A DNA stretch of 64,000 bases, from positions 62,001 to 126,000 of the forward strand of contig NZ_JAVHUW010000043.1 in the NCBI RefSeq assembly GCF_030954495.1, given 5' to 3'. Source of the stretch: Candidatus Desulfosporosinus nitrosoreducens. Lineage in GTDB: Bacteria; Bacillota; Desulfitobacteriia; Desulfitobacteriales; Desulfitobacteriaceae. Below the pieces are notes generated by a model. It saw only the letters and a program-made list of their open reading frames with translations. It was not told the DNA's origin and ran no database searches. A program made the translations under genes and the position numbers. Within the stretch, counting starts at the first letter, position 1; every line of letters starts with the position of its first letter. Of the stretch, positions 14,933 to 23,425 are shown one piece after another.

Positions 14933-17488
14933 TCACAACAAGGTAATACTCCCTTTAGTTCCATCGACGCGTATCCTTTGTCCATCCTGCAAGCGTTTGG
15001 TCACATTGGCAATAGCCACAACCGCAGGGATGCCATACTCTCTGGCGACAATCGCCGCATGGGAACCGGCGCTGCCGATTTCCGTGACCGCCGCCGAGGC
15101 GACCTTAAAGAGCGGTGTCCAAGTCGGGGTCGTATAAGGCGAGACCAGAACATCCCCTGGCTTGAGCTTAGTAAACTCCGCTGTATTCCTGACGATGCAA
15201 ACTGGCCCTTCATACACACCGCGGCTGGCCGGGCTTCCCTGAATTAACTCTACACCGGCACCCTCTTCTCCAGCCCGCTTCTTCTTTTGCTGTTGCTTTG
15301 TCACAAATTCCGGGAAAGAACCTGTCGCTATCATCCAGTGCACACCTGTTTCATGAGCTGCATAAACCTGGGCATAAGCTCTCTTTCTCTTCTCAATCCG
15401 CTCCCTCAGCTTTTGGCTTCCCTGAGCCCCTTCCTCCAGCTCTTCCAGAAAAAGAAAGAATACGTCCTCCTTTTGAGCGATCACCCTTTCGCCAGCCAGC
15501 AGGCTGCCGATCTTCAGGGCCAGGCGGTGCAAACAGCCCGCCACTTTTTCCAGGCAAAAAACACTCTCTTCCCGGATAATGACTGAATCCCTTACTTTAT
15601 CCAATATTTGGAGGAATTTCCGGTAAGCCTTCGGCCCAAGTCCTTTCTTAATCAAGGCTTGGGCTGCTTCCAAATCGGCAGCCTGCCTGGTGTCGCTTTC
15701 TTCCGGACTGGGCAGGGCAGCGGCGCTGCCCAACGCGGCAATCAGCTCCTGAATCAGTTCCGGCTTTTCCCGCCAGGTCGGCGGCGCAATCATGCGGCCC
15801 ATGCCGGCAGAAGGCCTGTCGCCATAGTCCCGCAGAAAGGTTTCCAGCTCCCTCGCAAAGGCCGGACTGTCTTCCCCCTGCAGCCGCGCAGTCTGAGCCA
15901 GCTTCAGCAAACCCTTGTTTTGCAGGGCCGTTCTGAAAGGCAGGGCCCGCATCAGGCGTTCTTTAAAGTCTTCGGCGCTCTCCTTGCCCACGGCTTTTTT
16001 AATATAATACTTCAGCTTTAAATCATCCCATCCGCCCGCTGGGGTTACGGCCGCAAAACGCTGGAAAGTGAACTTCTCGTAGTCCCTCAGAGCCTGCTGC
16101 AACAGCTTCGTCAGTTTCTGCCTGTCGTTGCTTTGAGCTGTGGCTTCATCCATGCGCTTAAGCCAGTCCTGCATTTCCCGGGCAAGAGCCTGCCAGCTTT
16201 TTTCCGTATCTTTACAGCACTCTTTAATTAATGCCGGGGGCATTTTCCAGAGAACTGCCGGAGAGAGAGACGGGGTCTGATAACAAACGGCCACACAGCC
16301 GCTTGCTCTTTCCACCGGTTCGATTTCCTGCTTGGGCGGTTTAAGACCCGCGTCACAAAAGCTTTTGTTAAGGGCCTGATAAAAATGTTTAAAACTGGCG
16401 AAGTCCAAGGGCTTATGGGGATAAGGCGAGTGCTCCATGACACTCTGCAGGCCGAGGGGAGCTTTTTTCCCCTGATAAATAATCTGATCTTCCGGACCCA
16501 GGATCTTTAAGTCTGCCTCAGCGCCGGACAGGGTTGTAACGGGCCTGGCCTGAAGCAAGTAGATTTTTCCCCGGCAAAGGGCCCATTCCGTATCCTGGGG
16601 AGCGCCGAAATGTCTTTCCACCGCCTGGGCCAGCTCCGCCAGCCGGGTCAGTTCCTTCAAATCAAGACAATAGCCGGCCCGCTGGGAGAGAGGAACCTCT
16701 TCCGTGACCGGCCCGGTTTTTGTCAGGACAATTTTACTTTCTTTGGAACCCAGAGTCCTTTCTTTGAGCTTGCCATCCTTGCTCAAAATAAAAGTATCGG
16801 GGGTGATCAGACCGCTTACCACACTCTCTCCCAGACCGTACCCGGCGCTGATCAGGACTTCCTCCCGGTTTCCGTTGACAGGGTTGGCCGTAAACATCAC
16901 CCCGGCGGCTTCGGAAGCGATCATAGCCTGAACAACCACGGCCAGATCAACCTCCAGGTGGGCAAAGCCCATACTCAGGCGGTAAGAGATGGCCTGCGGC
17001 GACCAAAGACTGGCCCAGCAGTTTTTAATCTGCTGAAAAACAGCCTCTGACCCATAGACGCCCAAAAAAGTTTCATGCTGCCCGGCAAAGGAAGCCGAAG
17101 GCAGGTCCTCGGCGGTGGCGCTGGAGCGTACCGCCACGGCTAATTCTCCGGCCAGGCCTGTTTCCTCCCCCAAACCTTCCCAGGCCCCGCTGATTTCCTC
17201 CCGCACGGCGGCAGGCATGGGAGACCCGGCGATCCAGGCTGTTATTTCCCGGCTGGCCGCTTCCAGACTGGTCAGCTCATCTTCCCGCAGGTCTTGGAGC
17301 CGTTGGCCGATCCGCCGGGGCAGACCGGACTCTTGAAGATGGGCGGCATAAGCGCCTGTTGTAACCACAAAGCCGGGGGGAACCGGCAGACCGGCTTGCA
17401 TCAACACACCCAGATTCGCTCCCTTGCCTCCTGCCTCAGGCAGCGAATCCCCATTCAGTTGCGCTAACCTTTTTATATAATCCGCCAT
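14933..17488 (-). CDS. PEP synthase / rifampicin phosphotransferase-like PEP-utilising enzyme
   Basis: An 851-residue cytoplasmic enzyme of the PEP-synthase fold. The N-terminal ATP-grasp domain has GGKGANLGVLMQAGLPVPPG, VAVRSSATAEDLPSASFAGQ and QDTEWALCRGKIYLLQARPV. The C-terminal swivelling domain has the phospho-histidine motif as TEIGSAGSHAAIVAREYGIP. The C-terminal PEP/pyruvate TIM barrel of true PEP synthase is absent, and the middle region is helical. That layout fits rifampicin phosphotransferases and related PEP-utilising proteins. ATG at 17488 has AAGGAG upstream. A MarR repressor lies next to it, and a palindrome lies between them. Confidence 0.85.
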   Translation of the reverse strand: MADYIKRLAQLNGDSLPEAGGKGANLGVLMQAGLPVPPGFVVTTGAYAAHLQESGLPRRIGQRLQDLREDELTSLEAASREITAWIAGSPMPAAVREEISGAWEGLGEETGLAGELAVAVRSSATAEDLPSASFAGQHETFLGVYGSEAVFQQIKNCWASLWSPQAISYRLSMGFAHLEVDLAVVVQAMIASEAAGVMFTANPVNGNREEVLISAGYGLGESVVSGLITPDTFILSKDGKLKERTLGSKESKIVLTKTGPVTEEVPLSQRAGYCLDLKELTRLAELAQAVERHFGAPQDTEWALCRGKIYLLQARPVTTLSGAEADLKILGPEDQIIYQGKKAPLGLQSVMEHSPYPHKPLDFASFKHFYQALNKSFCDAGLKPPKQEIEPVERASGCVAVCYQTPSLSPAVLWKMPPALIKECCKDTEKSWQALAREMQDWLKRMDEATAQSNDRQKLTKLLQQALRDYEKFTFQRFAAVTPAGGWDDLKLKYYIKKAVGKESAEDFKERLMRALPFRTALQNKGLLKLAQTARLQGEDSPAFARELETFLRDYGDRPSAGMGRMIAPPTWREKPELIQELIAALGSAAALPSPEESDTRQAADLEAAQALIKKGLGPKAYRKFLQILDKVRDSVIIREESVFCLEKVAGCLHRLALKIGSLLAGERVIAQKEDVFFLFLEELEEGAQGSQKLRERIEKRKRAYAQVYAAHETGVHWMIATGSFPEFVTKQQQKKKRAGEEGAGVELIQGSPASRGVYEGPVCIVRNTAEFTKLKPGDVLVSPYTTPTWTPLFKVASAAVTEIGSAGSHAAIVAREYGIPAVVAIANVTKRLQDGQRIRVDGTKGSITLL

Positions 17489-17499
17489 AATCTTTATCT

Positions 17500-17626
17500 C
17501 CTTGTTTTGTGTATTTTCCCTGGAGTCAGTATTCTTTTGAGTTAGTGGCTGAAGGTTCAGGAGGATAATCCGGTCGGCACCATAGCTGGTTGACAGCCTG
17601 TGAGCCACGGCAAAAACTTGTCCTGC
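17500..17626 (-). pseudogene. ABC exporter ATPase C-terminal remnant
   Basis: In frame with and upstream of the previous gene, codons read QVFAVAHRLSTSYGADRIIL, then LNLQ. This is the H-loop histidine region (VIAHRLST...ADRI) of ABC multidrug exporters. Nothing else of the exporter remains. It shows that an ABC transporter gene once lay between the MarR gene and the PEP-utilising enzyme. Confidence 0.6.
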
Positions 17627-17677
17627 TCTGGAGCAGCCAGCGCATAGTTTCGTTCAACCTACGGCCGACAAAAACCT

Positions 17678-17705
17678 CCAAATAGGTCGATATCGACCTA
17701 TTTGG
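17678..17705. promoter_or_regulatory. 28-bp perfect palindrome, probable MarR operator
   Basis: A perfect 28-bp palindrome centred on GATATC (half-site CCAAATAGGTCGAT) lies 13 bp after the MarR stop and 190 bp before the PEP-utilising enzyme. It has TCGA-centred similarity to AAGTCGACTT (18192-18201) upstream of the MarR gene itself. It may be the operator of the downstream gene, although a stem this long could also terminate marR transcription. Confidence 0.5.
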
Positions 17706-17718
17706 GTAAAAAAATTCT

Positions 17719-18168
17719 CTATCCCTCGGGCTCTAAATTTTCGTAGGCCCGAAGCAGCAAATTAAGAAACAATTGTTTTTCTTCCCCGGACATACCTTGA
17801 AGCAAGCGGTTTTCCGTTGCGGCGAAAATCGTTTCCATCTCTCTGACCAGCTTGAGGCCCTTTTCCGTAACCTGGATTTGAAAGGTGCGCCCATCTGTCA
17901 GACCGGTGCTGCGGATAATACAGCCCTTTTTTTCTAAACCGTTTAAAAGATTGGTAACGGATGATCCCTTTAAATTCATGGGTACCTGCAAATTTTTACG
18001 GCTTATTTCCATGCCCCTGCGGATCAAGCGTTCAAGGATTTCCAACAACAATGCCTGGGGAGCTGTCAAATGATATTCTTTCAACTTCTGCTCATTGAGC
18101 AAGCGCATTTTTTGGGCGATGCCTTTGATAAACAGGTCATAGGGATATTCCCAATCTCTTTTTTTCAT
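17719..18168 (-). CDS. MarR-family transcriptional regulator
   Basis: A 149-residue winged-helix regulator. The HTH reads NLQVPMNLKGSSVTNLLNGL, then EKKGCIIRSTGLTDGRTFQI, where the last part is the wing. Helices at both ends form the dimer interface. It is transcribed towards the PEP-utilising enzyme and the 28-bp palindrome. The ligand cannot be predicted. Confidence 0.92.
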   Translation of the reverse strand: MKKRDWEYPYDLFIKGIAQKMRLLNEQKLKEYHLTAPQALLLEILERLIRRGMEISRKNLQVPMNLKGSSVTNLLNGLEKKGCIIRSTGLTDGRTFQIQVTEKGLKLVREMETIFAATENRLLQGMSGEEKQLFLNLLLRAYENLEPEG

Positions 18169-18189
18169 AATTACCTTATCCTTTATAAA

Positions 18190-18222
18190 ATAAGTCGACT
18201 TCTACCTAAATATAGTCGAAGC
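18190..18222. promoter_or_regulatory. Inverted-repeat region upstream of marR
   Basis: AAGTCGACTT (18192-18201) is a palindrome, and ATAGTCGAAGC follows ten bases later. Both carry the GTCGA core of the 28-bp palindrome at 17678. It overlaps the likely marR promoter, so autoregulation is plausible. Confidence 0.4.
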
Positions 18223-18287
18223 TTTTTCTTTTGTCAATCAGCTTGCCAATAAGAGTAAGTGGTAAAAAATGTTTAGCCAACAGATTT

Positions 18288-18383
18288 TTAGGCAGCATCG
18301 GGATTTTGCAGTTCCGCATAAATATAAGCCCATATTTCGTCAAGGTCCTTCAGAGCTTCGGGTGAATAACGCAGCTTATTCAT
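18288..18383 (-). pseudogene. Truncated ParE/RelE-type toxin
   Basis: ATG at 18383 lies two bases after the antitoxin stop. The 31 codons read MNKLRYSPEALKDLDEIWAY, then IYAELQNPDAA, the typical N-terminus of ParE toxins, and stop at TAA. A ParE is normally 90-105 residues, so the catalytic/gyrase-binding part is missing. Sequence beyond the stop shows no convincing continuation. Confidence 0.75.
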
Positions 18384-18633
18384 GCGCCTTTTTTTCAAAA
18401 TGCATCTTCACATCCTCGTGCGAAAGCCATCCCTTTTCCTCGCCTGATTTACGCCCTTTATTGAGCTCGCTCATCAGCTTTATCATAGCCTGTGTTTTTT
18501 CGTAATCGGCAATGTCGACAATCGCGTAACGGCCTCTGCCATTCTTCGTCAAAAAAACCGGCTCGCCGGCGGAAACATCGCGCAAAACTTCGTTGCAGTT
18601 GCGCAAATCCGATATCGGCTTAATATTCGGCAT
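18376..18633 (-). CDS. Phd/YefM-family antitoxin
   Basis: An 85-residue antitoxin. MPNIKPISDLRNCNEVLRDV, then GEPVFLTKNGRGRYAIVDIA, is the DNA-binding Phd fold. The C-terminal half (MSELNKGRKSGEEKGWLSHE) is the flexible toxin-binding arm. Its partner just downstream is truncated, so this is an orphan antitoxin, possibly still acting as a repressor. Confidence 0.9.
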   Translation of the reverse strand: MPNIKPISDLRNCNEVLRDVSAGEPVFLTKNGRGRYAIVDIADYEKTQAMIKLMSELNKGRKSGEEKGWLSHEDVKMHFEKKAHE

Positions 18634-18722
18634 AAATCACAGCCAAAACAAAAAGCGGGGTATTTAGTCAAAAAACACACCCGCTTTTCCTCATCCTAAT
18701 AACGAACAATGATCAGCCTTAA

Positions 18723-20021
18723 TTATTCATAAGCAGCTTTGCGGGTCATTGCCGATGCCGCCAAGCCGACAATACCAGGAATAAGCAGGAAACGGAAAAT
18801 GCCTACCGGCGTCATCCCTTGGGCAACAAATATGCCGATAACGATGGGGGAAAGCGCTCCGCCCAATCGGGTTACACCGGCGCCAAAACCCAAACCGGTT
18901 CCGCGAGCTGACATTGGATAATTGGCAGAAGCAAAGGGATAGATCAGAGTTTGCGCACATAAGGTGAAACCTAACAAGAACAACAAAACACCAAAGACGA
19001 TGGTCGTTGACTTAATTGTCATAAGAAAGATAAATACTGCATTAACGATATAATAAAATACCAGCGATTTCTTGTAGCCGATTTTTTGAGCCACTTTTCC
19101 ACTGAGAATACCGCCCAAAATCAAACCCAAATAGAGCAAGGCATTCAGCAATAAGGCTGAATTCAAACTATAACCCATTAAGGTTATAATTTTAGGCAGC
19201 CACACCAGCATGGAAGAAATGATAAACATATTGACAAAGAACATAATCCAAATCAGGATTGTATTCCAAGCCATACCGTCTTTGAATAACACCATTACGG
19301 ATTGCTTAACGGTTTGTACAGTATCCACCACATACTCATCGTCTGCCTGAGGAACAAAACCGGGGTCTGCCTTGGTCAAAACTGAAGCAATGTTGCTCTT
19401 ACTCTCCTTCTTCAGGGCCAAAATCATGGTTTCCGGGATCTTGAGCAGGAAAGGAATGATAATCAGGCCGAGAATTGATACGCCAAAGAGTCCCCTCCAA
19501 CCAATCAAGGGAATCAGCACAATAGCGATAAGCGACGTCGCCAGCTGGCCGGTGTTGATACCGGTGATACTGGTTGCCAGTAAAAAGCGTCTTGATGATT
19601 TAGGGGTAAATTCCGATAAAATTGAACTGGTTATCGGGCTGATGGCGGCAATTCCCATACCGGCTAAAAAACGCGCTGCCGCAAAAAAGTAAACATTATG
19701 GGCAACTGCTGCGCAAAGGGCGGTAAAAATAACATATAACAAAACGGAAGCAACGATCATGATCCTGCGGCCAACTTTATCGCTTAAATAACCTATGACC
19801 AAGGCTCCTACAACAGCTCCCCAGAGACTGGCGCTGCCCAGCAGTCCGCTGACAGTGGAACTAAGATTCAATTCCTTCATGAGTACCGGAAGCGCCGCGC
19901 CATACACAGCCTGGTCAAATCCGTCAATGATCAGTGCAATGAATACTACTGAAAAGATAAAACGAAAGAAATGATTCATTTTGCCGTTGTCAATTACGTC
20001 ATTAACATTCACTTTTCTCAT
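18723..20021 (-). CDS. MFS transporter, aromatic acid:H+ symporter (AAHS)-like
   Basis: A 432-residue, 12-helix major facilitator. The family signatures are DGFDQAVYGAALPVLMKELN in helix 1, GYLSDKVGRR in loop 2-3, ARFLAGMGIAAISPITSSIL and the second-half repeat GKVAQKIGYKKSL. The aspartate in DGFD is typical of AAHS transporters for aromatic acids and related organic acids. It is the last gene of a leftward operon with a D-2-hydroxyacid dehydrogenase and an M24 protein, so it probably imports the substrate that they process. Confidence 0.9.
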   Translation of the reverse strand: MRKVNVNDVIDNGKMNHFFRFIFSVVFIALIIDGFDQAVYGAALPVLMKELNLSSTVSGLLGSASLWGAVVGALVIGYLSDKVGRRIMIVASVLLYVIFTALCAAVAHNVYFFAAARFLAGMGIAAISPITSSILSEFTPKSSRRFLLATSITGINTGQLATSLIAIVLIPLIGWRGLFGVSILGLIIIPFLLKIPETMILALKKESKSNIASVLTKADPGFVPQADDEYVVDTVQTVKQSVMVLFKDGMAWNTILIWIMFFVNMFIISSMLVWLPKIITLMGYSLNSALLLNALLYLGLILGGILSGKVAQKIGYKKSLVFYYIVNAVFIFLMTIKSTTIVFGVLLFLLGFTLCAQTLIYPFASANYPMSARGTGLGFGAGVTRLGGALSPIVIGIFVAQGMTPVGIFRFLLIPGIVGLAASAMTRKAAYE

Positions 20022-20145
20022 AGATTCAGCCCCTTCCTAATTAACTTTTCTATCTAAAAAACGCTTCAGTTGCGCAATCCCCTCCTTTCCTTCAACACAA
20101 TACCCCCCTCGGTTCCCGTAAATATCCCCCTCTTTTTCAGCCGCT

Positions 20146-21123
20146 TCAATATTTGGTGTCCATAGTTACTTCAAATTGCAGTCTTTCACCTTGGAGAAAA
20201 TGCCGAAGGTTAGCATAGAATACCTGGAAAGCTCTGTCCATATAAAAGGGACTGTCGGCAGCCATATGGGGCGTAATAATCACATTGTCCAGACCCCAGA
20301 GCGGGCTGGTTTCGGACAGCGGCTCAACCTCAGTGGCATCAAGTGCGGCCCCGGCAATTGCGCCTTCCTTCAGCACTTTTATCAGCGCTTCTTCATCAAC
20401 CACCGGACCACGGCCGACATTAATGAGATAGGCGGTTTTTTTCATCCGGCGCAGTTTTTCTTCATTAATGTTATGAACAGTATCCGGTGTCAGCGGAATC
20501 AGTATCACGACAAAATCCGATACCTGCAGAACTTTATCCATTTCATTCAAGCCGTACATTTCATCCACAAACTCGCTTGGGGCCGGCGTCCTTTTAACAC
20601 CCAAAACCCTCATCTCAAACAGTTTGCATTTGCGGGCGATTTCCCGGCCGATTTCACCCATGCCGATAATCCCCACAGTTTTGCCTTTGGATTCCTGCGG
20701 CCCGGGATAGTTAAGTTTTTGCCAAATCCTCTTTTGCTGCTGTTTGTAGATAGTCGGGAATCCCCTTAGAAAGGAGAGAATATAGCCAAGCACATGGTCC
20801 GCCATGGGTAAGCCGTGGATGCCCTTGGTGGTGCTTAACTTAACAGGCAGGTTCCCGATACTGTTGACTAGGCCGTCAACCCCCGAGGACAGGGAATGAA
20901 CCCATTGCAGATTGCTGGCGTAGTTCAAATATTCGTTGGGCCTGTACAGTCCCCAGGTCAGGAGTATCTCCGCATTAATACCTTGAGCTATTAGTTCCTG
21001 CTCCGTTTCGGCCTGAACGACCCGCACATCCGGAAAAGACTCTTGAATCATTTGAATATGGCGTTCTCCGATGACATTGGGAAACCGTGGAGAAACCTGG
21101 TATAATACCGCTACTGTGGTCAA
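20146..21123 (-). CDS. D-2-hydroxyacid dehydrogenase, NAD(P)-dependent
   Basis: A 325-residue oxidoreductase reducing 2-oxoacids to D-2-hydroxyacids, or the reverse. The Rossmann fingerprint is GKTVGIIGMGEIGREIARKC at about residue 140. The catalytic arginine is in LINVGRGPVVDEEAL, the glutamate in DATEVEPLSE and the histidine in NVIITPHMAAD. It starts 17 bp after the M24 gene and shares its transcript. Confidence 0.94.
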   Translation of the reverse strand: MTTVAVLYQVSPRFPNVIGERHIQMIQESFPDVRVVQAETEQELIAQGINAEILLTWGLYRPNEYLNYASNLQWVHSLSSGVDGLVNSIGNLPVKLSTTKGIHGLPMADHVLGYILSFLRGFPTIYKQQQKRIWQKLNYPGPQESKGKTVGIIGMGEIGREIARKCKLFEMRVLGVKRTPAPSEFVDEMYGLNEMDKVLQVSDFVVILIPLTPDTVHNINEEKLRRMKKTAYLINVGRGPVVDEEALIKVLKEGAIAGAALDATEVEPLSETSPLWGLDNVIITPHMAADSPFYMDRAFQVFYANLRHFLQGERLQFEVTMDTKY

Positions 21124-21140
21124 TGTTACCGCCTCCTGTG

Positions 21141-22331
21141 TTAGAGAATTACGATTTCCTGGGGAGATTTTTGCAAACGTTCTGCGCCGTTTTCGGTAAT
21201 TAAATAGTCATCACAGCAAAACGTGAAGGCCTTCTCATTGGCCAGAATCGGGTGCAAGGCCAGCACCATGTTCGCCTTGAGCTCCAAGGTCTCCAGGGGT
21301 ACAAGTGCCGGACGCTCAACAAGATCATACCCCTGGCCGTGGCCGAACAAACGGCCTTCAGCGGGAAACCCGTTTTCAGCCATTACGTTGTTTACTTTGC
21401 TTATGATTTCGGCAGGTTTAGCGCCTGGTTTCAGAAGGCCGGCCCCGTAATGCTGAATTTTTTTCGACATCTCCCAAAGAGCCAGGAGTTCCGGGGAAGG
21501 CTCGCCCAAGCACCATGTTCGCACCAGCTCGGAATAATATCCGCCCGGCCCGTTTGCTTCCACCATCACCATGACCTGATCCCCCTTTTGAATCTGCCGG
21601 TTATGGAAGAAGGTATCCAGATGCGGGGTAGGCGTTCCATGAGGGGCTGAACCCATCATAACCAGCTGTTCTTCACTGCCCAGGTTTTCCAGCAGGCGGA
21701 CGATTTCAGTCCTGATTTCGTATTCATACGCTCCGGGGCGGATAATGGACGGCATCGCCGAGGCAAAGGCATCATGAATTCTGGCGGATTCCCTGATAAA
21801 GGTCAGTTCATCCTCGCTTTTGACCGCTTTGATCTCATCCACCAGATCGGAAGCGTCAACCAACTCTACGCCGGGCAGATTGTCCTGCAAATACTTGTAC
21901 ATCACCGTACTGATAAGCCCCAGCCCCACAAGCCCAACCTTTTTGTCCTTTCTGTCCTTAATGACTTTGACCATTTCCTGCGCCTCAAAGGTATTCGTAT
22001 AATGCAGGGTGGGCAAATAAGGAGCGCTGAGCCGGGTCTTGATTCCTCTGACAGACCAGGCGGGGGGACTAGGGTTGGCCGCTGCCGCATGAAATATTGT
22101 CGTCATCTCATCGTCAACAGGGAAAAGCACAGAAACAGCATAAGCATGTTCTGCCGGGATATCTATAAAATAACGCACGTACCCACCTAGGAATTGATTG
22201 TCATTGTGCATGAGCAGCAGGTCAATACCCTGTTTTTTCATCGCTGCGCGCACCAGCTTCCAGCGTCTCTCCAATTCGCGGGTTGGAATAGGGAACCTGA
22301 TTCTTTCCTTAAAAGTCTTGTTTTCTTGCAT
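21141..22331 (-). CDS. M24 (creatinase/prolidase-fold) protein with altered metal ligands
   Basis: A 396-residue protein with a creatinase N-domain (RRWKLVRAAMKKQGIDLLLM) and a pita-bread M24 domain. The fold motifs are present, for example GGYYSELVRTWCLGE and GRLFGHGQGYDLVERP. The five metal ligands of M24 peptidases are mostly changed: both aspartates read E (VMVEANG, YYSEL), the first glutamate is H (LALHPI) and the last is in FCCDDYLIT; only the histidine is kept. A metal-free hydrolase like creatinase is therefore more likely than an aminopeptidase. It heads the operon, behind a Crp-type palindrome. Confidence 0.88.
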   Translation of the reverse strand: MQENKTFKERIRFPIPTRELERRWKLVRAAMKKQGIDLLLMHNDNQFLGGYVRYFIDIPAEHAYAVSVLFPVDDEMTTIFHAAAANPSPPAWSVRGIKTRLSAPYLPTLHYTNTFEAQEMVKVIKDRKDKKVGLVGLGLISTVMYKYLQDNLPGVELVDASDLVDEIKAVKSEDELTFIRESARIHDAFASAMPSIIRPGAYEYEIRTEIVRLLENLGSEEQLVMMGSAPHGTPTPHLDTFFHNRQIQKGDQVMVMVEANGPGGYYSELVRTWCLGEPSPELLALWEMSKKIQHYGAGLLKPGAKPAEIISKVNNVMAENGFPAEGRLFGHGQGYDLVERPALVPLETLELKANMVLALHPILANEKAFTFCCDDYLITENGAERLQKSPQEIVIL

Positions 22332-22343
22332 ATACCACCACTC

Positions 22344-22375
22344 CTTTGTAATTGAGTTCAGTATAAATTACAAAG
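22344..22375. promoter_or_regulatory. Inverted repeat at the M24 operon start
   Basis: CTTTGTAATT (22344-22353) and AATTACAAAG (22366-22375) are perfect inverted repeats with a 12-base spacer, 13 bp before the M24 start codon and touching its GGAG ribosome binding site. It could be a second operator or an RNA hairpin that affects translation. Confidence 0.45.
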
Positions 22376-22386
22376 AAAAGCAGTTA

Positions 22387-22402
22387 TGTTAGCCGGCTAA
22401 CA
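22387..22402. promoter_or_regulatory. Crp/Fnr-type operator TGTTA-N6-TAACA
   Basis: TGTTAGCCGGCTAACA is a perfect 16-bp palindrome 56 bp upstream of the M24 start. Its five-base half-sites with a six-base gap match the spacing of Crp sites. The Crp/Fnr-family gene encoded next to it on the same strand is the likely binder. Confidence 0.6.
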
Positions 22403-22432
22403 ATTTGCAAAATTGTTTTTAATGCTTCAAAT

Positions 22433-22470
22433 AAAAAAATAGCCGAAACTTTTAGTTTTCAGCTATTTTA
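22433..22470 (-). terminator. Intrinsic terminator of the Crp/Fnr-family gene
   Basis: On the minus strand AAAATAGCTGAAAAC pairs with GTTTCGGCTATTTT, followed by TTTATTT. It separates the regulator transcript from the M24 operon. Confidence 0.75.
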
Positions 22471-22508
22471 AATCCATTGCAAATTAAATATTCCCGAAAA
22501 GCCGGTCG

Positions 22509-23180
22509 TTAGGAATCTTGGCCGCCACGGTTTAGATCTTTGGCAAAGATCAGCTTGTTTCTTTCCATAGTGATGTTCTTTCTTCTGGACAAATCTTTTA
22601 AGATCAAGGATACTGTCGGCCTGGAACAACCTGTCAAATCGGCAATCGTTTGATGGGTGAGAGGTATATCCACCTCGATGTATCCCTGCTTTTCCCGCCC
22701 AAAATTTTTGCACAATCCTAATAATAAATTTTCCACACGTTCTTCCGCCGCCTCAAATAATTGTTCACTTAATTGCTGAATTTGAGCTTTCAGCTTATAA
22801 CCGGTTGCATACAGCAAGGCCTTATATAATTTCTTTTCATGGTAGTCGGAACCTAAAACCAAAGAATTGTCCAGAACTGCTACGGTCACATCAGTCAAAC
22901 AAACGGCCGTGGTAAGCCGCGGGGAATTATCTAAGATTAATTCCCCAAAAAGGCATTTGGGCTCATGAATCCCAAATATAACTTTCTTGCCGCCTTTGCT
23001 GATCATATTAACTTCTATTCTGCCTTTGAGGAGTAAATAAATTTTGTTGCTGATCTCTCCTTGCTTATAAATCATCTGCCCTTTGGTATAGGTTTTTTTC
23101 ATGTAAATTTGGAGAATTTTTTCCACCAATTCCTCATCAAGCATATTCGTCGTCCAAGGCACATAGTTTTCGTTTTCCAT
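22509..23180 (-). CDS. Crp/Fnr-family transcriptional regulator
   Basis: A 223-residue regulator. The cyclic-nucleotide-like beta-roll includes GQMIYKQGEISNKIYLLLKG and KCLFGELILDNSPR. The C-terminal winged helix reads LTHQTIADLTGCSRPTVSLI. No N-terminal iron-sulfur cysteine cluster of Fnr is present. In Desulfitobacterium this superfamily includes the effector-binding CprK regulators. It stands upstream of an operon with a matching palindrome (22387-22402) and probably activates it in response to the imported substrate. Confidence 0.92.
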   Translation of the reverse strand: MENENYVPWTTNMLDEELVEKILQIYMKKTYTKGQMIYKQGEISNKIYLLLKGRIEVNMISKGGKKVIFGIHEPKCLFGELILDNSPRLTTAVCLTDVTVAVLDNSLVLGSDYHEKKLYKALLYATGYKLKAQIQQLSEQLFEAAEERVENLLLGLCKNFGREKQGYIEVDIPLTHQTIADLTGCSRPTVSLILKDLSRRKNITMERNKLIFAKDLNRGGQDS

Positions 23181-23276
23181 AAGTTCTCCCTCGTATTAAC
23201 AGGATTATAACAATTGAAAACTTGGTTGGTGTTCCGGCTTCTCAACCAGGAAGCTTCTTTACTTTATTACTTATTA

Positions 23277-23420
23277 TTACATGCAGTACCATACACCCGC
23301 AACATTTATGCTGAGGTGTCCGTGCAGCTTTCGGGCTTCAGAATCCTGCACGACTTTGTCCGCGCCGGGAAGGCAACGGACTTCCATTTCGATCTGTCCA
23401 ATACCATTCGAAAGAGGCAC
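23277..23420 (-). pseudogene. Coding-like fragment, unidentified
   Basis: After the stop of the paralogous gene at 23426 a frame reads VPLSNGIGQIEMEVRCLPGA, then DKVVQDSEARKLHGHLSINV, then AGVWYCM and a stop. Composition and the abrupt lack of a start suggest the 3' end of a lost gene. No family is recognised. Confidence 0.3.
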
Positions 23421-23425
23421 GTAAA

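Noticed and set aside
15298..17336. Many long open frames on the + strand opposite the PEP-utilising enzyme
   Set aside because: They are antisense shadows of a GC-rich coding region; their translations lack domains and ribosome binding sites.
14933..17488. Calling the enzyme a true phosphoenolpyruvate synthase
   Set aside because: The C-terminal PEP/pyruvate-binding barrel is absent and the swivelling histidine domain is at the very C-terminus, as in rifampicin phosphotransferase-like proteins.
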